Counted from the first letter of the stretch, positions 21,107 to 31,934 are shown. The stretch: DNA of 37,054 nucleotides from Gemmatimonadota bacterium (GCA_022360695.1 JAKSCH010000014.1:1-37054); one strand, 5' to 3'. A program made the numbers and translations. The notes: generated from the sequence alone by a model not told the origin.

Positions 21107-24100
21107 TCAGTCGAGAAAGGCCGTCTCCGAGAGGACCCCTTCGAGACGTTCCAGCAGTACGTCCGCGTCGTCCTCCGAGAATACCAGCGGCGGCTTGAAC
21201 TTGATCACGTTGTGATCGGGTCCGTCCGTGCTCAGCAGGACCCCGCGATCCCGCATTCGCTGTACGACGCGCCCCGCGGTCGCCGCATCGGGCTCGCGGT
21301 CGCCGCGGACGAACTCGATACCGAGAAACAGACCGCGGCCGCGCGCGTCGCCCGCGCGAGGGTGTCGCGCCACCAGATCCTCGAATCCCTCGAGCACCCG
21401 AGCGCCGGTGCGACGGGCGTTTTCGCGCAGACCTTCGTCTTCGATCACATCCAGCACGGCCAGCCCGACGGCGCACGACACGGGGTTGCCGCCGTAGGTG
21501 TTGAAGTACTCCATGCCGTTGTCGAACGAGCGCGCGATCTCCGCGGTCGTGACGACAGCCCCCAACGGGTGTCCGTTCCCGATCGGCTTCCCGAGCGTCA
21601 CGATGTCGGGGACCACGCCGCCCTCCTCGAAGGCCCACCAACCGGTCCCGACGCGGCCGAACCCGACCTGCACCTCGTCCGCGACACAGACGGCACCGGC
21701 CGCGCGCGCCGACTCGTATGCCGCCGACAGATACCCGGCCGGCAGGGGGATCTGCCCCCCGCAGCTCAGCAGCGATTCGTGGAAGAACGCCGCGGCCCCC
21801 GGCGGGCGGTCCTCGAACCAGGTCGGCTCGGTCTCCAGCGCCTCCACCGCGCGCGCGACCTCGACCGCGTAGAGGGGAGCCACCTCCTCGGGCGAGCCTC
21901 GATGCTCCCCTCGGAAGCGATCGGGCATCGCGGCCACCCGCACCCACGGCCGAGTGCCTTTCCCGCCCGGTCCGTCGAACTTGTACGGGCTGAGGTTGAT
22001 GACGGAGCTCGAGTTCCCGTGGTAGGCCCCGTCCAGGACCACGGCGCCCACCTTCCCCGTGTGGATGCGTGCCATACGAAGCGCGAGCTCGTTCGCCTCC
22101 GTGCCGGAGCAGACGAGGAAGCACACGTCGAGGGGAGGAGGGAACAGCGAAGCGAGACGCTCCGTATACTCCAGAATCGCTTCGTGCAGATACCGCGTGT
22201 TCGTGTTGAGCGCGGCCATCTGCCGGGCGGCGGCCTCGTTCACGCGCGGGTGCGCGTGGCCGACGTGCGCCACGTTGTTCACGCAGTCGAGGTACGGCTG
22301 ACCCTCGACGTCGAACAGACGCGCCCCGCGTCCGCGTACGATGTGGAGCGGTCGGTCGTACGAGAGGCTGAGCGAAGGGCCGAGTCGCCGCGCCCGATCC
22401 GCAATCAGCTCGTTCGCGCCCCTCGGCCGGGGCGCGCGCGCATCCCCCGAGAGCCCCAGCAGGGGGCCGGGGTCGGGGCTGACCGAGATCCACGTCTCGC
22501 GCTGGCTCGGGGCGGCGACGCCCGGGAACGTGCCCTCGTAGCCGAGCGGATCCGCGAAGATCTGGACGTGCACGTGGGGCGCCCAATCGCCGTTGCGTGG
22601 CGGGGATCCCAACGCGCCGATCCGATCGCCGGCCTCGACCGGCTGGCCGACCGCGAGACGCTCGAGCGCCTCGGGATCGAGGTGCCCGTAGAGGATCCAG
22701 AACCGAAGCGGGCCCTCGTCATCGGTCAGCTCGTGCTCGATGATCACGGTCGGACCGTAGTCGAGCCGTTCCGCGTTGTCCGCCACGCTGCTGACGCGAC
22801 CTGCCAGCGGGCTCGAGACCGGCGTGCCCGCGTCCGCGAAGAGGTCGATCCCCAGGTGGACGGTCCGCCACTCGTCCACGTCGTCGCGAGGCGAGCGGAA
22901 CGCATCCCCCGTGTACCACCAGCGGACTTCATCGAACCGGCCGATCCCGATCGGGGCGCCGGCATCGCGCATCTGATCGAACAGACGTCGGGAGTACCTC
23001 GAGTGGTCCGTGGGATCGAACGTGCCCCCGTCGTCCCCCGATTCGACGCTCAGATCGAGCACGACCGTGCGGGCGGTCCGGGGGTCGGGGTCGAGCGATG
23101 GCGCAGCCGTCTCCGCGGCCCGGTCGAGCGCGGCGACGAGCCGCGGACCCGCCGGGCACGGGACGTGGCCGCACGCCTCCCGTAGACGGTAGCGGGCCAG
23201 CGCCGGTGACTGCGCGGAAAGAAGCTCGAGCGTCTCCCACGCCGGTCCTCGGCTCGACGACAGGTACTCGTTCCTCGGGTCCTGACGCGCGCGGACGCCG
23301 GAGATGGTGACGCTCAGCGCCAGACGGAGCCGGGCCAGCTCGAACAGGACATCGGCCTCCGGCTCCGAGACGCCGTGCTCCGAGACGTACCCGCGGGCCA
23401 CCGCGGCGAACGCCCCGACGGGATCGCGCGCTCCCAACCCCGCATAGGCGCAGCCCACGGCGAGCTCCGCGATCGTCCACGATCGCACCGCGTCGCCGAA
23501 ATCGATGAGCCCGACGACCTTGGGCGTACCGGGTCGAGACGGATCGAGACGGATATTCGCGGGATTCGCATCGTTGTAGATGAGACTCTCGCGGAGATCC
23601 GGAATCCGCGGGGCCACGGCGCGTTCGTACCGATCCAAGACGTCCGCGATGAGGCTCCGCCTGGACCCGTCGAGTCCCGACGCGTGCTCGCCGATGAGCT
23701 CGAACGCGCCCCGCAGGTCCCAGATCATCGGCCGATCCGCACCCGGCAGCCCGCTCAGCGAACGGTCGACGATGCCGAGCAGTCGTCCCACCTGGAACCG
23801 GAGCGGGTTCGTCTGGGGTCGAACCTCCGTCGCGGCGCATCCTCCGACCGGCTCCGAAAGCCGGGCGAAGTGCGTTCGGCCGGCGAGCTCGATCTCGACG
23901 AGGGTTCGGCCGTCGGCGGTCGGGATCGGCGTCGGGAACGAATAGCAGCCTTGGGCCGCGTCGAGCGTCTCGATCATCTCGGTCTCGATCTCGAGCGTGG
24001 AGCGATCCTCGAGCGGATTCGAGATCTTGAGATAGGCGGCTCGACCGTCGGCGGTCGTGACCTCGAACACCGCATCTCGCTCGCTCGGAGCTTCCCGGGC

Positions 24101-24199
24101 GGACGCCTCCCAGCTCCAGTGTCGCGCGACGATATCCGCGGCCTCGTCCGGGGTGGGCGTCGGACGCGCGTCCGCGTACGAGCGATCGAGGGTCTCCAT
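21107..24199 (-). CDS. Trifunctional fusion: APH/homoserine-kinase-type phosphotransferase, M23 (LytM) metallopeptidase domain and class III PLP-dependent aminotransferase
   Basis: Kinase [24 protein letters not shown]23 [22 protein letters not shown]...ILYGHLD...[12 protein letters not shown]; aminotransferase [37 protein letters not shown]...[37 protein letters not shown]. Start METLDRSY at 24199. Confidence 0.93.
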   Translation of the reverse strand: METLDRSYADARPTPTPDEAADIVARHWSWEASAREAPSERDAVFEVTTADGRAAYLKISNPLEDRSTLEIETEMIETLDAAQGCYSFPTPIPTADGRTLVEIELAGRTHFARLSEPVGGCAATEVRPQTNPLRFQVGRLLGIVDRSLSGLPGADRPMIWDLRGAFELIGEHASGLDGSRRSLIADVLDRYERAVAPRIPDLRESLIYNDANPANIRLDPSRPGTPKVVGLIDFGDAVRSWTIAELAVGCAYAGLGARDPVGAFAAVARGYVSEHGVSEPEADVLFELARLRLALSVTISGVRARQDPRNEYLSSSRGPAWETLELLSAQSPALARYRLREACGHVPCPAGPRLVAALDRAAETAAPSLDPDPRTARTVVLDLSVESGDDGGTFDPTDHSRYSRRLFDQMRDAGAPIGIGRFDEVRWWYTGDAFRSPRDDVDEWRTVHLGIDLFADAGTPVSSPLAGRVSSVADNAERLDYGPTVIIEHELTDDEGPLRFWILYGHLDPEALERLAVGQPVEAGDRIGALGSPPRNGDWAPHVHVQIFADPLGYEGTFPGVAAPSQRETWISVSPDPGPLLGLSGDARAPRPRGANELIADRARRLGPSLSLSYDRPLHIVRGRGARLFDVEGQPYLDCVNNVAHVGHAHPRVNEAAARQMAALNTNTRYLHEAILEYTERLASLFPPPLDVCFLVCSGTEANELALRMARIHTGKVGAVVLDGAYHGNSSSVINLSPYKFDGPGGKGTRPWVRVAAMPDRFRGEHRGSPEEVAPLYAVEVARAVEALETEPTWFEDRPPGAAAFFHESLLSCGGQIPLPAGYLSAAYESARAAGAVCVADEVQVGFGRVGTGWWAFEEGGVVPDIVTLGKPIGNGHPLGAVVTTAEIARSFDNGMEYFNTYGGNPVSCAVGLAVLDVIEDEGLRENARRTGARVLEGFEDLVARHPRAGDARGRGLFLGIEFVRGDREPDAATAGRVVQRMRDRGVLLSTDGPDHNVIKFKPPLVFSEDDADVLLERLEGVLSETAFLD

Positions 24200-24362
24200 G
24201 GCGCCGAACCTCCGACCGGAACCCGGGACGGTCAACAACGGTCGCCGCCCGGCCTCGGCCCGTCGGCGGACGGCGCTTCGAAAACGACCCGGTTGCTACG
24301 GTCCGGTGCGGATCGGAGGTTGGGCGGGCGACCGCCTCGAGCGGCGCCGAAAGGAGCGATCC

Positions 24363-26279
24363 ATGAAGACCCTCTCTTCGTTCGTGCTGCTCGCATGCGT
24401 GTCCGGCCCCGTCTCCGCGTGGGCCCAGGCGACGCAGGTCGTCGTAACGCCCTCCGAGCTCGACCTCCCCGTGGGAGAATCGCATGCCCTCGTCGCGACC
24501 ACCGCGGAAGGAACGGAGGGCGAGGACGTCACGTGGTTCGTGAGCGGTGACGCGGTGACGGTGTCGGACCGCGGCGTCGTCACCGCCGAGCGACCGGGCG
24601 AGGCCCGGGTCGCGGCCTTGTACCGGGGCAGACCTACGTGGGTCGTGGTACGGGTTCCGCAGCTCCCCGCCGACCGACTCGACGCGCGGCTCGGAGGCCG
24701 CGTGTACACCGAGACGACGACGCCCCTCCACGTCGACGCGTACACAGCGCTCGGCGATCGCCTCGAAGACGTGGAGCTCACCTACCAGGTAGCGGAGGAC
24801 GCCGTCGCGACGATCGACGCGACCGGTCGGGTGCTCGGGGTGAACCCCGGCGCCACGATCGTGACCGTCAGCGCCGGCCACGCCGTCACACAGCTCCGCG
24901 TGACGGTCGAACGAAACGTGGACCAGGGGTACACGCTCGAGCCGCTGTCGGACACGGAGGGTCTCCGGACCGGAGACGTCGTCTTTCTCCGTCTGACGGC
25001 GGACGGGGTCCGGTCGCGCGGTCGGACGTTGCAGCCGCTGTGGTCGCTCTCGCCCGCCGGCGCGACGGTGGAAGCGGCCGGTGAAGAGGGTCTGTTCGTA
25101 GCGGAGGAGCCGGGTACGTACTACGTGACGGCGGTCGCCGGCCCGGCGATCTCGCGAACGATTCGGCTCGACGTCGGGCCGCGGACCCACACGACCCGTC
25201 TGGAGCGGGTCGGACACGGCGTGACCGCGACCCACCGCGCCGGGGACACGTGGGTGTTCGAGGGCGTCGACGGACGCGACTACGCGTATCTCGGCACCTT
25301 CTACCACGATTGGATGAAGGTCTGGGACGTCACCGACCCGACGAGTCCGGTGCTCACCGACTCCATCCAGCTCGACGCGAGGCGCATCAACGACGTCAAG
25401 ATTCACCCGAACAATCGACTCGGGATCGTCACGCGGGAAGGCGCTTCGAGTCGACGCAACGGCATCGTCCTGCTGGATCTTTCGAATCCCGCGCACCCGA
25501 CGATTCTCTCCGAATACACCGACACGGTGACCGGAGGCGTCCACAACGTCTGGATCTTGGGCGAGTACGATCTCGTCTACGCGTGCCACAACGGGACGAG
25601 CGAGATCGTCATCATCGACATCGCGAATCCGACCGCTCCGAGCGAAGTGGGGCGGTGGGCGATCGACAACCCGGCGCGCAGCCTCCACGACGTGATCGTC
25701 CAGGACGGCTACGCGTACGCGTCCTATTGGGACGACGGCGTCGTGATCCTGGACGCGGGCGCCGGGACCCACGGCGGCACTCCTCGCGCACCGACGTTCG
25801 TCAGCTCGTTCAGCTACCCGGAGGGGAACACGCACGTCGCATGGCGGCACGGCAAGTATCTCTTCGTCGGCGACGAGATCTTCCCCGACGATTGGGATCC
25901 GGACGCGTTCGGTCCCATCGAGGCGCGCGGCTACGTCCACGTGCTGGACGTCACGGACATCGACGACCCGGTGGAGGTCGCGCGGTACGAGGTCCCGGAA
26001 GCGGGCGCGCACAATCTGTGGAGCGACGACCGCGATCGGCTGTACATCGGCTACTACCAGGCCGGGCTGCGCGTCGTCGACATCTCGGGGGAGCTACGAG
26101 GCGACCTCTATCGACAAGGACGCGAGATCGGCGCGCTCAAGACGTCATCTCCCGACGCGTCGGTGCCGAACTGGTCGATGACCTGGGGCGCGCAGCTCTT
26201 CAAAGGCCGGATCTACACGTCCGATCTGTTCTCCGGTCTATGGATCGCTCGATTGGTGGAGGAGGAGCTCGTGCCGTGA
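24363..26279 (+). CDS. Secreted protein with Ig-like (BIG2-like) repeats and C-terminal LVIVD-type beta-propeller
   Basis: Signal peptide MKTLSSFVLLACVSGPVSAWAQ; VVVTPSELDLPVGESHALVATTAEGTEGEDVTWFVSGDAVTVSDRGVVTAERPGEARV; propeller blades VWDVTDPTSPVLTDSI, VLLDLSNPAHPTILSEY, IVIIDIANPTAPSEVGRW, VHVLDVTDIDDPVEVARYEV. Confidence 0.85.
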   Translation: MKTLSSFVLLACVSGPVSAWAQATQVVVTPSELDLPVGESHALVATTAEGTEGEDVTWFVSGDAVTVSDRGVVTAERPGEARVAALYRGRPTWVVVRVPQLPADRLDARLGGRVYTETTTPLHVDAYTALGDRLEDVELTYQVAEDAVATIDATGRVLGVNPGATIVTVSAGHAVTQLRVTVERNVDQGYTLEPLSDTEGLRTGDVVFLRLTADGVRSRGRTLQPLWSLSPAGATVEAAGEEGLFVAEEPGTYYVTAVAGPAISRTIRLDVGPRTHTTRLERVGHGVTATHRAGDTWVFEGVDGRDYAYLGTFYHDWMKVWDVTDPTSPVLTDSIQLDARRINDVKIHPNNRLGIVTREGASSRRNGIVLLDLSNPAHPTILSEYTDTVTGGVHNVWILGEYDLVYACHNGTSEIVIIDIANPTAPSEVGRWAIDNPARSLHDVIVQDGYAYASYWDDGVVILDAGAGTHGGTPRAPTFVSSFSYPEGNTHVAWRHGKYLFVGDEIFPDDWDPDAFGPIEARGYVHVLDVTDIDDPVEVARYEVPEAGAHNLWSDDRDRLYIGYYQAGLRVVDISGELRGDLYRQGREIGALKTSSPDASVPNWSMTWGAQLFKGRIYTSDLFSGLWIARLVEEELVP

Positions 26280-26355
26280 GCTTGCGCGGTCCGTTGCGGG
26301 CTCGGACTATGGCGTGAGAGGCCCACGACACCTGTACTCCAGCCGGAGCCGCATC

Positions 26356-28815
26356 ATGAGCCGTCCCGGGAGCCGCGTCCTCACCCTCGTCTTCGCTTCG
26401 CTCGTCTCGACCCCCGCGTACGCTCAGGAAGGCGCGGATGGGTACCAGACGCCGGCACCCGAGCTGGCGGCGCTCGTGGACGCGCCCATCACGCCCGGCG
26501 TCAGCGTGAGCCCCGACGAGTCGCTGCTCCTCATCACCGAGCGCGCGAGCCTGCCATCGATCGCGCAGGTAGCCGCGCCCGAGCTCCGGCTCGCCGGCAT
26601 GCGGATCAACCCGCGCACCAACGGACCCAGCCGCGTGCGGGTCACGACGACGGGGCTGACGCTCACGACGATCGAGGGCGCCGAGCGGCCGATCTCCGGG
26701 CTCCCGGCGAGCCCGCGGATCCGCAACATCCAGTGGTCGCCGAGCGGGGCGCACATCGCGTTCACCAACGACACGGATGCCGAGATCCAGCTCTGGGTCG
26801 TGGACGTCGCGTCGGCCTCGGCGCGTCGGATCGAAGGCGTCCGGGTCAACGATCTCATGGGTGGCGCCGTGAGCTGGGTCTCCGACGATCGCTCGCTGAT
26901 CGTGAAGACCGTGCCCGCGGGCCGCGGCGCGGCGCCCGACGAGCCGACGATCCCGTCGGGTCCCGTCATCCAGGAGAACAGCGGCGAGCCCTCGCCCGCC
27001 TGGACGTATCAGGATCTGCTGGGCAACCGGCACGACGAGGATTTGTTCGAGCACTACGCCACCGCGCAGCTCGCGCGCGTGACGCTCGACGGCTCGGTGA
27101 CGACCCTCGGCGAGCCCGCCATGATCCGTGACGTCGAGCCTTCACCCGATGGGCGACACCTGCTCGTCCAGACCACGCATCGACCCTTCTCCTACATCGT
27201 CCCGGCCGGTCGCTTTCCGAATCGCATCGAGGTCTGGGACATGGACGGATCGGTCGCGCACGAGGTCGCGAGCGTTCCGCTCATGGACCAGGTCCCGACC
27301 GTATACGGATCCGTGCCCACGGGTGCCCGCTCGATCGCGTGGCGTCCCGATGCGGACGCGACGCTCTACTGGACCGAGGCCCAGGATGAAGGCGACGCCG
27401 CCCGACCGGCCGAGGTCCGCGACGCGGTGTTCATGCACGCCGCGCCGTTCGAGGGCGACGCGGTCCGGATCGCGTCGCTCCCGTTCCGATACACCGGCGT
27501 TCGATGGGCGGAGGAAGGGTTCGCGCTGGTCAGCTCCCAATGGTGGCTGACGCGCGAGAGTCGGACCTACCGCATCACGCCCGATCGACCGGGTGACGCG
27601 GATCTGATCTTCGACGTATCGACCGAAGATCGGTACGCGGATCCGGGGACGCCGCTCACGAGGCCGACCGATCGCGGCACGTCGGTGCTGGTGACGGCGG
27701 ACGGAGGGAGCTCCATCTACCTGGCCGGCGCCGGCGCGTCGCCGGAAGGCAACCGACCGTTCCTGCGGCTCCGCGATCTCGATGGCGGAACGGAAGAAGA
27801 GCTGTTCCGGTCGGAGGCCCCGTACTACGAAGGGCCCATGACGTTGCTCGAGGACGGCCGGCTGATCACGCGGCGCGAGTCGAAGACCGATCCGCCGAAC
27901 TTCTTCCTCCGCGATCTCGGAAGCGGCGAGATCACGGCGCTCACCGCCTTCCCGCACCCGTACCCGCAATTCGCCGACATCCGCAAGGAGGCGATCCAGT
28001 ACGAGCGCGAGGACGGGATGCCGTTGTCGGCGACGTTGTACCTGCCCGCGGGATACGACGCGGAGCGCGATGGTCCGCTACCCACGTTCGTCTGGGCCTA
28101 CCCGCGCGAGTTCAAGGATGCGTCGGCGGCGGGTCAGCGCACGGACTCGCCGTACCAGTTCACCCGGATCAACTTCTCCGGCGCCGTCCCCTACGTGACG
28201 CGCGGATACGCCGTGCTCGACAACGCGTCGATGCCGGTGGTGGGCGAGGGTGACGACGAGCCGAACGACACGTTCCGCGAGCAGCTCGTCGCGAACGCGA
28301 AGGCGGCGGTCGAGGAGGGCGTGCGTCGCGGCGTGGTAGATCCGGAGCGGGTCGCCATCGGCGGCCACTCGTACGGCGCGTTCATGACCGCGAACGTCCT
28401 CGCTCACTCGGACGTGTTCCGGGCGGGCGTCGCCCGTAGCGGCGCGTACAACCGCACGCTGACGCCGTTCGGCTTCCAGCGGGAGCAACGCCTCTTCTGG
28501 GAGGCGCCGGATCTCTACTTCTACATGTCGCCGTTCATGCACGCCGAGAAGGTGAACGAGCCGATCCTCCTCATCCACGGGGAAGACGACAACAACTCGG
28601 GCACCTACCCGATCCAGTCCCGTCGTTTCTTCGCGGCCCTCAAAGGGTTGGGCGCGGTCGCGCGGCTCGTGATGCTCCCGGGCGAAAGCCACGGATACGT
28701 GGCGCGTGAGTCCGTCCTCCACGTCCTGTGGGAGACGGATCGTTGGTTGGAGAAGCACGTCAAGAACGCCACGCCGAGGAAGCCGGTCACGACCACCGAC
28801 GACCCCGATCAGTGA
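26356..28815 (+). CDS. Secreted S9-family peptidase (prolyl oligopeptidase/glutamyl endopeptidase-like)
   Basis: Signal peptide MSRPGSRVLTLVFASLVSTPAYAQ; GHSYGAFMTANVLAHSDVFRAGVARSGAYNRTLTPFGFQ..EPILLIHGEDDNNSGTYPIQSRRFFAALKGLG..VMLPGESHGY. Confidence 0.93.
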   Translation: MSRPGSRVLTLVFASLVSTPAYAQEGADGYQTPAPELAALVDAPITPGVSVSPDESLLLITERASLPSIAQVAAPELRLAGMRINPRTNGPSRVRVTTTGLTLTTIEGAERPISGLPASPRIRNIQWSPSGAHIAFTNDTDAEIQLWVVDVASASARRIEGVRVNDLMGGAVSWVSDDRSLIVKTVPAGRGAAPDEPTIPSGPVIQENSGEPSPAWTYQDLLGNRHDEDLFEHYATAQLARVTLDGSVTTLGEPAMIRDVEPSPDGRHLLVQTTHRPFSYIVPAGRFPNRIEVWDMDGSVAHEVASVPLMDQVPTVYGSVPTGARSIAWRPDADATLYWTEAQDEGDAARPAEVRDAVFMHAAPFEGDAVRIASLPFRYTGVRWAEEGFALVSSQWWLTRESRTYRITPDRPGDADLIFDVSTEDRYADPGTPLTRPTDRGTSVLVTADGGSSIYLAGAGASPEGNRPFLRLRDLDGGTEEELFRSEAPYYEGPMTLLEDGRLITRRESKTDPPNFFLRDLGSGEITALTAFPHPYPQFADIRKEAIQYEREDGMPLSATLYLPAGYDAERDGPLPTFVWAYPREFKDASAAGQRTDSPYQFTRINFSGAVPYVTRGYAVLDNASMPVVGEGDDEPNDTFREQLVANAKAAVEEGVRRGVVDPERVAIGGHSYGAFMTANVLAHSDVFRAGVARSGAYNRTLTPFGFQREQRLFWEAPDLYFYMSPFMHAEKVNEPILLIHGEDDNNSGTYPIQSRRFFAALKGLGAVARLVMLPGESHGYVARESVLHVLWETDRWLEKHVKNATPRKPVTTTDDPDQ

Positions 28816-28860
28816 GATCGCCAGGATCGCGGACGATCTAGGACTCCGACGTACCGCGGC

Positions 28861-29655
28861 ATGACCACGACGAGCGAGGCACCGCTTCTCGTCGAGACGG
28901 AGGACGCCGTCCGCGTCCTCCGTCTCAATCGCCCCGACCGGCTCAACGCCGTCAGCCTCCCGATGTACGAGCTGCTCGACGCGGAGCTCGACGCGATCGC
29001 CGCCGACGGCGACGTACGTGCCGTCATCCTCACCGGCGTGGGTCGCGCCTTCTGCGCGGGTGCCGATCTCAAGGCACACCGGGAGAGACCGCAGGGCGAT
29101 GCGGAACGACACGACTACATCGAGACCAGCCAGCGCGTCTTCCGCGCGATCCAGACGCTGCCGCAACCCGTCGTCGCCGCGGTCAACGGACACGCGATCG
29201 GCGCGGGTCTGGAGTTCGCGCTCTCCTGCGACTTCGTCGTGATCGCGGATGAGGCGAAGCTCCGGATGCCCGAGATCGCGCTCGCGACGTTCGTCGGCGG
29301 GGGCACGGTATACACGCTTCGTCGTCGCGTCGGGCACGCCCGCGCGGCCGAGCTGATTCTGCTCGGTCGCTTCTTCACGCCGGGGGAGGCGCTCGACTGG
29401 GGTCTCGCCAACGAGGTCGTGCCGGCCGACGAGGTCGTCCCGCGCGCGCGGTCGATCGCGGGCGCGCTCGCCAAGAACGCGCCGATCTCGATGCGACTCG
29501 CGAAGCGGCTGTTGGATCGCGCCGAAACGATCGATCCCGAAGAGTCGCTGCGTCTCGAAGCCGAGGCGCTCCACGCCTGCATGGCGTCCGCGGACTGGCG
29601 GGAGGGCGTGACGTCGTTCGCCGAGAAGCGTGAGCCCGTGTATCGCGGCGTCTAG
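28861..29655 (+). CDS. Enoyl-CoA hydratase/isomerase family protein
   Basis: VLRLNRPDRLNAVSLPMYELLDAELDAIAADGDVRAVILTGVGRAFCAGADLKAH...PVVAAVNGHAIGAGLEFALSCDFVVIADEAKLRMPEIALATFVGGGT. Confidence 0.93.
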   Translation: MTTTSEAPLLVETEDAVRVLRLNRPDRLNAVSLPMYELLDAELDAIAADGDVRAVILTGVGRAFCAGADLKAHRERPQGDAERHDYIETSQRVFRAIQTLPQPVVAAVNGHAIGAGLEFALSCDFVVIADEAKLRMPEIALATFVGGGTVYTLRRRVGHARAAELILLGRFFTPGEALDWGLANEVVPADEVVPRARSIAGALAKNAPISMRLAKRLLDRAETIDPEESLRLEAEALHACMASADWREGVTSFAEKREPVYRGV

Positions 29656-29681
29656 ATCGACGTCCCGATCGTGCCCGCGTG

Positions 29682-29736
29682 TCGACCCGACGATGACACA
29701 CTCGATCGCGTCTGCATCGACCCGACGATGACACAC
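29682..29736 (+). repeat. Exact 20-bp direct repeat (tcgacccgacgatgacacac), period 35 bp, spanning the acyl-CoA synthetase start codon
   Basis: Copies at 29682-29701 and 29717-29736, each containing an ATGACACAC start-like sequence. Confidence 0.9.
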
Positions 29737-31932
29737 CCGCTGGCTCCCGTCTTCGAGCCGCGATCCGTGGCGGTCGTTGGGGCCTCGAGCGACGCCGAGA
29801 AGCGGGGTCACCAAGTCGTCGCGGCGCTCCAGGCGTCCGGCTTCCCCGGTGAGGTCTTTCCCATCAACCCGAAGGGCGGGTCGCTTCTGGGGCTGCCCGT
29901 GTACGAAGCGATCGACGCGACCCCGAATCCGCCGGATCTGGTCTACGTCGCCCGGCCGGCCGCCGCCGTTCCCGACGAGATCGCGGCGTGCGGCCGACAC
30001 GGCGTCCGGGCGGCGATCGTCCCGGCCGTCGGGTTTCGCGAGTCGGGGACGTCCGGCGCCGAGCTCGAAGCGCGCGCGCTCGCAGCCGCCCGGGAGACCG
30101 GCGTGCGGCTGATCGGCCCCAACACGTCGGGGCTCCTCAACACCCACGCGGGGCTTCACATGGTGGGAGGAGAGCCGCTGGCTCGCGGCTCGCTCGCCAT
30201 CGTCGCGCAGTCCGGCAACATCGCGCTCGATCTGATGACGACCGCGTCGGCGCGACCGATCGGCGTGTCGATCTACGTCGGTCCCGGCAACGAGACGGAC
30301 ATCGGGTTCCACGAATACCTCGACTACCTGGGTCAGCACGAGCCCACGACCGCGATCGCCGTGTACCTGGAGGGCGTTCGCGACGGCGAGGCGCTGTTCG
30401 AGACGGCGACGCGCGTCTCGCGCTCGACACCCATCGTTGCGCTCAAGGGGGGCCGGTCGGACTCCGGCGTCCGGACGGCTCGTTCGCACACGGGGGCCAT
30501 CGCGGGGTCGTACGAGACGTTCCGCGCCTTGGCGCGCGAGGCCGGGTTGATCGAGGTCACGCGCGCCGACGAGCTCTTGCCCGTGGCGGAGACGGTCGGG
30601 ACGCAACCGCCGTTGACCGGTCGCGGTCTGTGCGTCCTCTCCGACGGTGGCGGGCATGCCACGTTGGCTGCGGACCATCTCGCCGCCGCGGGGGTCGAGC
30701 TGGCGGAGCTGGCGGAGGACACGCGGACGCGACTCGCCGCTCTGCTGGGCCCCGCCGCGAACGTGGCGAACCCGATCGATGTCGCGGGCGCCACCGACCG
30801 CGAGCCCGGCGTCTTCGTAGAGGCGCTACGCGTCCTGACCGACGATCCCGCGTGCGGTGGCGTGCTTTTGATCGGTTTGTTCGGGGGATACTCGATTCGG
30901 TTCTCGTCCGCGCTCGCGGAGGAGGAAGAAGCCGCGGCCGCCGGACTCGCGAGCCTGTGCGCGGCGGCTCGCATCCCGCTCGTCGTGCACTCACTCTACG
31001 CGCACCGCGATCCGCCGGCGCTCCGACGTCTATCGGACGCACGGGTCCCCGTGTTCGGGTCTCTGGAGCTGGCCGTCCGCTCGATCGTCGCGCTCGACGC
31101 GTGGGGACGACGCTCCGCGACGCCACGGGCGCTGTCGACCCGACGTCCGATGAGCGAGCGTTCCAAGCCCGCGTCCACCGCGCGCGTCGGGTCCGCCGAC
31201 CTGCCGACCCACTCGCCCGCCGAGACGAAGGGACCCGCGAGGGTCGCCGAGAAGGAACGGCGCACCTGGCTGAGCGAGCGAGAGACACGCGCTCTTCTGG
31301 AGAGGCACGACGTACCGCTGGTACCGGCCGAGTTCGCTGCCGATGCTTCGGCGGCGGCCCGCGCGGCGCCATCGGGTCGCCGGGCGGCGGTCAAGGTCGT
31401 GTCACGGCACCTTCCGCACAAAACCGAAGCTGGCGCCGTCGCGCTCGACCTCGAAGGCGCCGCCGCGATCGAGGAGGCCTTCGAGGCTACGGTCGCGTCA
31501 GCCGTCGCCTACTTGAAGCGACACGGGCTCCCCCACGACGTCGAGGGGGCACTCGTCTCGCCAATGTTGCCGGCGCCAATCGTGGAGCTCGTCGTCGCCG
31601 CCCGGCGTGATCCACAGTACGGGCCGGTCATCGTGGTCGGAGTGGGGGGCGTCGGCGTGGAGCTCTTTCGCGACGTCGTGATTCGTCGAGCGCCTGTGTC
31701 GAAGAAGGCGGTCCACGAGATGAGCGCCGACCTCAGGCTGGCGCCGCTTCTGTTCGGCCATCGCGGTGCGCCGCGGGTGGACATCGAATCCCTCGCTTCG
31801 CTCGCCGTCGCGCTCGGAGAGTGCCTGCTGGGCGACGACGGACTGGTCGAAATCGAGCTCAATCCGGTATTCGCCTACGAAGACCGCGTGGTCGCCGTCG
31901 ACGCGGTCGCCGTCGCGACAACGCAGGGATAG
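29728..31932 (+). CDS. Acyl-CoA/acetyl-CoA synthetase (ADP-forming), fused alpha and beta domains
   Basis: MTHPLAPVFEPRSVAVVGASSDAEKRGHQVVAALQASGFPGEVFPINPKGGSLLGLPVYEAI...VAQSGNIALDLMTTAS...RSHTGAIAGSYE; beta ATP-grasp VKVVSRHLPHKTEAGAVALDLEGA...LVEIELNPVFAYEDRVVAVDAVA. Confidence 0.93.
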   Translation: MTHPLAPVFEPRSVAVVGASSDAEKRGHQVVAALQASGFPGEVFPINPKGGSLLGLPVYEAIDATPNPPDLVYVARPAAAVPDEIAACGRHGVRAAIVPAVGFRESGTSGAELEARALAAARETGVRLIGPNTSGLLNTHAGLHMVGGEPLARGSLAIVAQSGNIALDLMTTASARPIGVSIYVGPGNETDIGFHEYLDYLGQHEPTTAIAVYLEGVRDGEALFETATRVSRSTPIVALKGGRSDSGVRTARSHTGAIAGSYETFRALAREAGLIEVTRADELLPVAETVGTQPPLTGRGLCVLSDGGGHATLAADHLAAAGVELAELAEDTRTRLAALLGPAANVANPIDVAGATDREPGVFVEALRVLTDDPACGGVLLIGLFGGYSIRFSSALAEEEEAAAAGLASLCAAARIPLVVHSLYAHRDPPALRRLSDARVPVFGSLELAVRSIVALDAWGRRSATPRALSTRRPMSERSKPASTARVGSADLPTHSPAETKGPARVAEKERRTWLSERETRALLERHDVPLVPAEFAADASAAARAAPSGRRAAVKVVSRHLPHKTEAGAVALDLEGAAAIEEAFEATVASAVAYLKRHGLPHDVEGALVSPMLPAPIVELVVAARRDPQYGPVIVVGVGGVGVELFRDVVIRRAPVSKKAVHEMSADLRLAPLLFGHRGAPRVDIESLASLAVALGECLLGDDGLVEIELNPVFAYEDRVVAVDAVAVATTQG

Positions 31933-31934
31933 GC

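Noticed and set aside
21101-23185. 694-aa + strand ORF opposite the aminotransferase fusion
   Set aside because: Antisense shadow of a highly conserved aminotransferase/M23 coding region.
22929-26012. 1027-aa minus-strand ORF overlapping two real genes
   Set aside because: Spans the antisense of the Ig-like/propeller gene and an alternative frame of the fusion enzyme; low-complexity RRGR composition, no family signature.
28078-30678. 866-aa minus-strand ORF antisense to S9 peptidase, enoyl-CoA hydratase and acyl-CoA synthetase
   Set aside because: Crosses three well-supported + strand genes; composition is that of an antisense shadow ORF.
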